Shown: piece by piece, positions 58,544 through 64,000 of the stretch | How positions within the stretch are numbered: the stretch's first letter is position 1 | Layout of the letters: every line of letters begins with the position of its first letter | DNA from: SIG307 sp964609025 | GTDB taxonomy: Bacteria > Bacillota > Clostridia > Lachnospirales > Lachnospiraceae | Assembly: GCA_964609025.1 (NCBI GenBank) | Contig: CAZSQM010000013.1 | Span: 1-64,000 of the forward strand | Direction: 5' to 3' | DNA length: 64,000 nucleotides | The notes under the pieces: generated by a model | The model's input: only the letters and a program-made list of their open reading frames with translations | Databases searched by the model: none | What the model was told of the DNA's origin: nothing | Position numbers and translations under genes: made by a program

Positions 58544-61500
58544 ATGAAGAGGAGATTAACGGCACTGTTGCTATTGTTTGCGATATTTATAACCTTACTT
58601 CCTGAAAAGGCGGCACTGGCTTCGCCAATGTATGTGGAAAACATCGGAAATGTAAATATCACATATGATGATGCGGGGAAAAAACTATACGACATCTACA
58701 TAGAGAACGGAGCTTTAAAGGTACAGGGAAAGTATTTTTCTCAAAGTTCTGCGACACTTTCCTATCATACGGAATGGCTGTACTTTACAACAGAGTATAC
58801 AGATGGAAACCCAACCGGTGCCACCAAGTATTATCCGGTAAATGTGCATAATCACAGTACACAACCGGCAGATGTCCCGGGATATGTTTATGATACTTAT
58901 ATCATCGGTAGTGAAGAGTTGTCGAAGGCTTTGATACATTTGTTTGGTCCGGATGCATTAAAAACCGGAGAGCAGCAGCTTTATATCAGTGAAGGTTATG
59001 TATTAAAGAGATGGAACAGTGCTAAGGCGGAATGGGAGTATGATAAAAGTCCTGTGTATAACACGTTGACAGGTATTCGGGGAGCAGCAGAGTGGTCTGA
59101 TTCTACTTATAAGAATTTTATCAACTATTTCGATATCCCTATTACATTAAATCTCACTTCCTACACCCTTACCGTAAAGGTAAATGATATAAAAGGCGGC
59201 ATAGCACGTCAAGAAAAGGGAACGTATTACGCAGGGGATACAGGAAAAGTAGAGGCAGTAGCAAACGACGGCTATCACTTTACCGGCTGGACGGTAGACG
59301 AAGGGGGACCTTTGGCAGACGCGGATATATCTGCCGCAACGATGACGTTTACTATGCCGTCAACGGATGTCACCCTCACCGCAAACTTTGCAAAGGAGCC
59401 GGAGGCGATTGCGACGCGTCCGCCGGTAAATACTCCTACACCCGAGCCGACGCGAAAGCCGGGAGCAACGGCAACGCCTACCCCGACTCCGGCGCCGACT
59501 GCTACTCCGATACCGACCCCTGCGCCGCCATATCTTCCGGAGGAAAGCAGTGAGATTTATCAGCAACATATCCGTTATTATACCACTGATGCCGGGTATA
59601 CCATGCAGGAGATTTATAACCGGAACGGATATCTGGCGGGAATGAACAGTGTGGAGGAAAACGGCAGTATCAAGTCATGCAGTTATACGAAGCTTGACAC
59701 ACAATACCTTATCGGAACGGATGATGCGGGAAATACATGGTACTTTAAGGCTTCCGGAACGAATGCAACCTATGTGCATCCGAAGGTCTATAAAGGAAAT
59801 GACGTTAATTCGGCGGCAGTAAGAAACATCACGGAGCTGACCTTCCCAAGTACGGTTACCTGTGGCGGAACCACCTATACCGTAACAAGTATCGGCGGCG
59901 GTACAAACAGATACAGTACGAGAGATTACATCAGCAGCAATGACAGTATAAATAACATTTACATTAACGGCTCTTTTGAAGCTGCCGCGGGCGAATATTC
60001 TTATCTCAAGTATTATACCAACAGTAGCAGTACCTATTATCATTCGCAGGAGTATGGGAATATCATCCGCTATGCATACGGCGTCATCGGAACGGGATAC
60101 ATTACCAGTACGGGATACCGGCATTTCTATTGGGATGACAGCGGGGAAGTGCGGTATGATAATCAGGACTACCAAAACGATTACTATGTACACAATACAA
60201 CCCTAATGTATCTTACCATACCGGATACCGTAACTGCGATTGCAGACTATGCTTTTTACGGCTGTCAGGCACTTAAAAAGATAAGTGGCGGAGATAAGAT
60301 AACGTCCATCGGAAAGTATGCTTTTGCCGGAGCGGACCATTTACTTCCAAAGCTTTGTGAAAACGGTCCGCAGTATTCCTTCCGCTATTATTACTACAAC
60401 GGTTCCTATTCCTTTAGCACTCCGACTGCCGTAATGACGGCGTGGAAAAAGAGCATTGCCCTTAGTGATTACATGGAGCTTGCGTCCTTCCCTGCGTTAG
60501 AGAGGATTTGGGACAGCGCTTTTATATGGCGTGCCAACCTGTTTGACGTAACTCTGCCGGAAGGACTCACGGAGATAAGGCAAAACGCCTTTGCGGGCTG
60601 TAAACTGGACCGTATCACAATCCCGGGAAAGACTACCGTAATTCAGAAGGGGACAGACTACTCCGACAAGGACGGAAACCGTTATACCACGGGCGGCGGA
60701 AGCACCCTCGGCACAAAGGGAAACAGGGAAACCATGATTGTTACCGTGCCGGAATCGAAAGCAATGTCCTACGGACTTTTGTACCGGGAGTATTACATCC
60801 TGCGCTGTGGGTACGAGCTGACGTATCAAAACAACTTTGCCCCGGAAGAAACGTATACATCCGTATCAATGTTACAGGAGCTGTACGAAACGGCGGTACA
60901 GACTATCGAAGTCGGAACCGATGCCGTTGTGTTTATCGACGATGACGGAGACCTGTTTGCATACCTCCCGAATACTGATGCGATAGCCACGCAGATAGCA
61001 AAGGGAACGAAGTTTGCCGAAATCAAAAAAATGAAAGCAAAGCACTGGAACGGCAGTGCATATGTGTCCTGCTACTGGTACTTTGCCATAGGAACAAACG
61101 GAGAGGTATGGGGCTGTACCCCGTATGCCCCGAAAATCTGGACGAACCTGTCCATGCCTGCGGGCTCACACTCTTATCAGTGGAGCGGATGCGGGGAACA
61201 GGTCTGGCTGTATTATCTGAACGCGGACGGGCAGATTTGCTGTGTCAGAGTGGGGGAAGACAGCAGTCATAAGAAGATAAAGGTGTTGGAACACGAAAAA
61301 ATCCTGCATGACTATCCGAACGGTGCGGGGGCAGGATACCGGTTTGATTCCATTGTGATTGAAAACGAAGGAGAGCCATACCCGGGAGCAACACAGTCTG
61401 TCTATTATCAGGGAACGGATTATCCCTACGGATGTCCGCCGCAGATTGTGGCACATGCGTCCACAGACAGCCCGTATCATCCCTGTGAGCTGGTACGCTA

Positions 61501-64000
61501 TCCGGCCTATCCGCGGTTGAATGACTCCTCCATAGCGGGCTGCTACATGCCGCCTTCCGTAGTTGCAACGAACGTCGGGGACGCTTTGTGGCTATATCCC
61601 GGCGATACCCCGGTGTCCGTGTCGATGCCTCAACGTAAGGACGAAACCTTCCTTGTCGGCTATGAGTTTAGGGAGCCTCTTTACGCAAACATGTTTTCAC
61701 GTGCCGGTTACCGGTTCCTTTTCTGGAATACCAAGGCAGACGGTAGCGGTGTATCCTATTCTCCGGGCGAGGAACTGCTTTTAACCGCACCGTTGACGGT
61801 GTATGCCCAGTGGGAGAAGGCAAAGCGTATCATCCGTTACGCGCCGAACGGAGGCAACGGCGTCATGGAAGATGATGTATATGAGCTTTCCTTGACAAGG
61901 GCGGTCTTAAAGAAAAATGCTTACACAAGGAAAGGCTATGAATTTACCGGCTGGAATACAAAGGCAGACGGTAGCGGAATCTTTTATACGGATATGGCAA
62001 CCATAGCGCTGTCGGAAGATACAACCGTGCTTTATGCCCAGTGGGAACCGTTCCCGTATACGGTTAAGGTTGCCGCGGATGATATCCGCGTCACGCCGGT
62101 AACGATTACGGATACCTTTACCCTTCCCTATGATGAGGAAATGACGGTGCCTGCTGCGTTGGCAAACAAATCCTACACGGTAGGGTATGACTTAAACCGC
62201 CGCAGTACCATGAGTACCATACCGTACTGGAAAACGGCAACGCCGCTTACCGCCCTTTATACCAAAGCTTCCCTGACCTTCCTCGGCTGGCAGTTGTACG
62301 AGGAAACAAGCGAAGGCTATACCTATGTGGGCTTTTACAGTCCGGGGGATAAATTTAAGAATGTTGCGGAGAAAAAAGAAAATGCACTGGTTCTGTTCCC
62401 GTACTGGGGAGGGGAATCCTCTTATGTGAAGCTTCCGGCGGCGGGGTGTGACGGATATCACTTTATCGGCTGGACGACGAATCAGAACGAAACCGAGGGG
62501 GAAAAGGTCATCCATGCGGAGGAGGGAAGCGGAGCGCAGTATAAGCCAACGGGCAATCAGACTCTGTATGGTTACTATGAGCCGGGAGAATACGAGGTGG
62601 AGCTTATAGTCGGCATAGAGGATGCGGACCCGGGAGAGATTATGCAGGAACAGACCTCGGTTACCATGACCTTTGATCAGACGGTGCCGGACGTCACGGT
62701 CCCGGAATCCGGCCGGTATGTATTCTTAGGCTACTTTACAAAGCCTGGCGGGGAGGGAGAGCAGTATTATGATGAAAACGGTTACGGTCTGCGGACGTGG
62801 CGCATCCATGACGGTAGCGTAACGGCTTTGTATGCCCACATGATTTCCGAGGTGGAGGTGACTCTGGACGGCAGAGGCGCCACAAAGCAGGAGCAGACCT
62901 CTGTTCTCATGACCTATGAAGAAGCAGGGCCGGATGTGATTCCGCCGGAAAAGACAGGCTACACCTTTTTGGGTTACTTTACGGAAATCCGGGGCGGCGG
63001 TACGCAGTATTTTGATGAAAACGGAAAAGGGACAAACATCTGGCTGGAAACCGACGTGGATATCCTGTATGCCGGCTGGAGGCAAAACCCGGTTGAACTG
63101 CCGGAGAAGGGGGAAAAGCATGACCCGGAGGTGCTGCCGGAAACAGAACGCATGATAGAAGCGTTTATCGGCGGAAGCGTACAGATTTACGCAGATGATT
63201 ATAATGCCGCCACCGGAGCTACCGACGATATCCGGCCGTATCGGGTTTCGGATTGTTATTCCGGGACAACGCTTTTGGCAGAAGGAGCGATTCCTTCCAA
63301 CGAGTGTGTTGCCATGCACGCAAGGACGGGAAGCTGGATGTTTTTCGGCACCCTGTCGAGAAGGAGCGGCGTTACCGATGTCAGGACCTATGTAACAATA
63401 CCGTATAAAATCTGTTATGAGGACGTTGAAACGGAAGAACTCATTACAAGTGAGAAGAAAACGGCAATGGTGGCGGTCATGGTACCGAAGGCGTGGTCTT
63501 ATTGGGAGTTAAAGGAAGGCGGGCTGTATTATCCGGCGAGCGTGACCGTGAGTAATAATGCGCTGAAAAACCGGAAGGAAACGCTTTCGGTAGAGTGGGA
63601 GGGCTATGAGAATAAGAAGCCTTCCTACACTTATATTTCACATGAGGAGCATATATTGTGGGACAAGTATGATAGCGATGGCGTGCCTGGGCTGACACTT
63701 ACCGCTCCGGAAGAATACCTGATTGTTTCCGCTATACCGGGAGAGAAGCCGGATATCACGGAATATTTGACAATCGTTGCAGAGAACCTTGCATGGGCGG
63801 ACGGAACGGAATTTACGGTAAGAAACGATTTGGTGCAGGTGGGAGATGAGGTAGTTCTTTCCGATATCGAACGGGAAAAAGACGGCGAAACGCCGGCGGA
63901 TGATTTAGCGGAGAGATTGCGGAAAGCGATACCGTTTACGGCATATGAACAGACGTATGAATCAGGGATAGAATTAGCAGAGGAAAGCAAGAATCGGACT
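58544..64000 (+). CDS. Giant secreted repeat protein, 3' end outside the window
   Basis: Open from ATG 58544 (RBS GGAGGAAAAG) to the right edge, at least 1819 residues. A signal peptide (about 1-27, ending ALAS) is followed by a beta-rich region, a first Listeria-Bacteroides (Flg_new) repeat near 243 (GYHFTGWTVDEGG), a Pro-Thr linker at about 298-328, a BspA-type leucine-rich region near 549-703 (IPDTVTAIADYAFYGCQAL, LPEGLTEIRQNAFAGCKL), a long region of unknown fold, and at least five more Flg_new repeats at about 1050-1515 (GYRFLFWNTKADGSG, GYEFTGWNTKADGSG, GYTFLGYFTE). The last 300 residues match nothing I know. Such proteins are usually adhesins or surface binders. Whether it is anchored, or uses the Tad-like machine, cannot be seen here. 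Confidence 0.9.
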   Translation, partial: MKRRLTALLLLFAIFITLLPEKAALASPMYVENIGNVNITYDDAGKKLYDIYIENGALKVQGKYFSQSSATLSYHTEWLYFTTEYTDGNPTGATKYYPVNVHNHSTQPADVPGYVYDTYIIGSEELSKALIHLFGPDALKTGEQQLYISEGYVLKRWNSAKAEWEYDKSPVYNTLTGIRGAAEWSDSTYKNFINYFDIPITLNLTSYTLTVKVNDIKGGIARQEKGTYYAGDTGKVEAVANDGYHFTGWTVDEGGPLADADISAATMTFTMPSTDVTLTANFAKEPEAIATRPPVNTPTPEPTRKPGATATPTPTPAPTATPIPTPAPPYLPEESSEIYQQHIRYYTTDAGYTMQEIYNRNGYLAGMNSVEENGSIKSCSYTKLDTQYLIGTDDAGNTWYFKASGTNATYVHPKVYKGNDVNSAAVRNITELTFPSTVTCGGTTYTVTSIGGGTNRYSTRDYISSNDSINNIYINGSFEAAAGEYSYLKYYTNSSSTYYHSQEYGNIIRYAYGVIGTGYITSTGYRHFYWDDSGEVRYDNQDYQNDYYVHNTTLMYLTIPDTVTAIADYAFYGCQALKKISGGDKITSIGKYAFAGADHLLPKLCENGPQYSFRYYYYNGSYSFSTPTAVMTAWKKSIALSDYMELASFPALERIWDSAFIWRANLFDVTLPEGLTEIRQNAFAGCKLDRITIPGKTTVIQKGTDYSDKDGNRYTTGGGSTLGTKGNRETMIVTVPESKAMSYGLLYREYYILRCGYELTYQNNFAPEETYTSVSMLQELYETAVQTIEVGTDAVVFIDDDGDLFAYLPNTDAIATQIAKGTKFAEIKKMKAKHWNGSAYVSCYWYFAIGTNGEVWGCTPYAPKIWTNLSMPAGSHSYQWSGCGEQVWLYYLNADGQICCVRVGEDSSHKKIKVLEHEKILHDYPNGAGAGYRFDSIVIENEGEPYPGATQSVYYQGTDYPYGCPPQIVAHASTDSPYHPCELVRYPAYPRLNDSSIAGCYMPPSVVATNVGDALWLYPGDTPVSVSMPQRKDETFLVGYEFREPLYANMFSRAGYRFLFWNTKADGSGVSYSPGEELLLTAPLTVYAQWEKAKRIIRYAPNGGNGVMEDDVYELSLTRAVLKKNAYTRKGYEFTGWNTKADGSGIFYTDMATIALSEDTTVLYAQWEPFPYTVKVAADDIRVTPVTITDTFTLPYDEEMTVPAALANKSYTVGYDLNRRSTMSTIPYWKTATPLTALYTKASLTFLGWQLYEETSEGYTYVGFYSPGDKFKNVAEKKENALVLFPYWGGESSYVKLPAAGCDGYHFIGWTTNQNETEGEKVIHAEEGSGAQYKPTGNQTLYGYYEPGEYEVELIVGIEDADPGEIMQEQTSVTMTFDQTVPDVTVPESGRYVFLGYFTKPGGEGEQYYDENGYGLRTWRIHDGSVTALYAHMISEVEVTLDGRGATKQEQTSVLMTYEEAGPDVIPPEKTGYTFLGYFTEIRGGGTQYFDENGKGTNIWLETDVDILYAGWRQNPVELPEKGEKHDPEVLPETERMIEAFIGGSVQIYADDYNAATGATDDIRPYRVSDCYSGTTLLAEGAIPSNECVAMHARTGSWMFFGTLSRRSGVTDVRTYVTIPYKICYEDVETEELITSEKKTAMVAVMVPKAWSYWELKEGGLYYPASVTVSNNALKNRKETLSVEWEGYENKKPSYTYISHEEHILWDKYDSDGVPGLTLTAPEEYLIVSAIPGEKPDITEYLTIVAENLAWADGTEFTVRNDLVQVGDEVVLSDIEREKDGETPADDLAERLRKAIPFTAYEQTYESGIELAEESKNRT

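Overview
The window looks like a chromosome segment of a low-to-mid GC Gram-positive anaerobe of the Clostridia, most likely a Lachnospiraceae-type gut bacterium. The reasons are the strong AGGAGG ribosome binding sites, sigma-A type promoters, lipoprotein signal peptides with surface proteins rich in Pro-Thr linkers, a single-chain PurL of about 1280 residues, CHEV-type GH4 and AzlCD genes, and a Tad-like locus without outer-membrane parts. No rRNA or tRNA gene was recognised. The species cannot be fixed from the sequence alone.

Layout. 1-2581: RNA modification genes (a cut SpoU methyltransferase, an AviRa-like 23S rRNA methyltransferase, RlmD). 2582-8470: an AT-rich accessory island. It holds a GNAT acetyltransferase, a NACHT NTPase that is a probable anti-phage protein, a decayed tyrosine integrase, and four copies of a 36-bp sequence with inverted ends that punctuate short unrelated gene blocks. 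One block holds a promoter, two tandem pseudoknot-forming RNA units, a terminator and the first six codons of a reading frame, which is the plan of a type III toxin-antitoxin locus with its toxin cut off by the 36-bp repeat. 8499-10440: a PAS-GGDEF-PAS diguanylate cyclase and a LysR remnant. 10630-23547: housekeeping and envelope genes (alkaline phosphatase lipoprotein, YibE/F, DUF2935, AzlCD, a TIM-barrel isomerase, an HD-GYP phosphodiesterase, Mrp-NifX ATPase, a RACo-like ASKHA protein, a PpiC-type foldase lipoprotein, a LysR regulator). 23784-30134: PurL, a NYN-LOTUS protein and a PTS-type membrane protein. 30254-37978: an ABC-F ATPase, then an AraC regulator divergent from an ABC sugar transporter plus alpha-galacturonidase, a likely pectin-oligomer uptake unit. 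38105-47828: beta-CASP hydrolase, pyridoxamine kinase, HAD phosphatase, M32 carboxypeptidase, enolase, a calcium-type P-ATPase.

48097-56804 is one tightly overlapping operon for a divergent Tad-like (type IV filament) machine: three ParA/CpaE-fold proteins with broken P-loops, a CpaB-like SAF protein, a CpaF-type ATPase, one GspF/TadBC-type membrane protein and six small one-helix proteins. It is followed by a Pro-Thr-rich DUF6273 lipoprotein and a giant secreted protein with leucine-rich and Listeria-Bacteroides repeats that runs off the right edge.

A family of long fold-back elements occurs in three gene gaps (about 14584, 27686 and 43000). The third copy has a second hairpin element nested in it and is flanked by a 9-bp direct repeat. 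The best leads for new biology are the 36-bp repeat cassette array with its RNA antitoxin remnant, the stripped-down Tad-like operon, and the fold-back element family.
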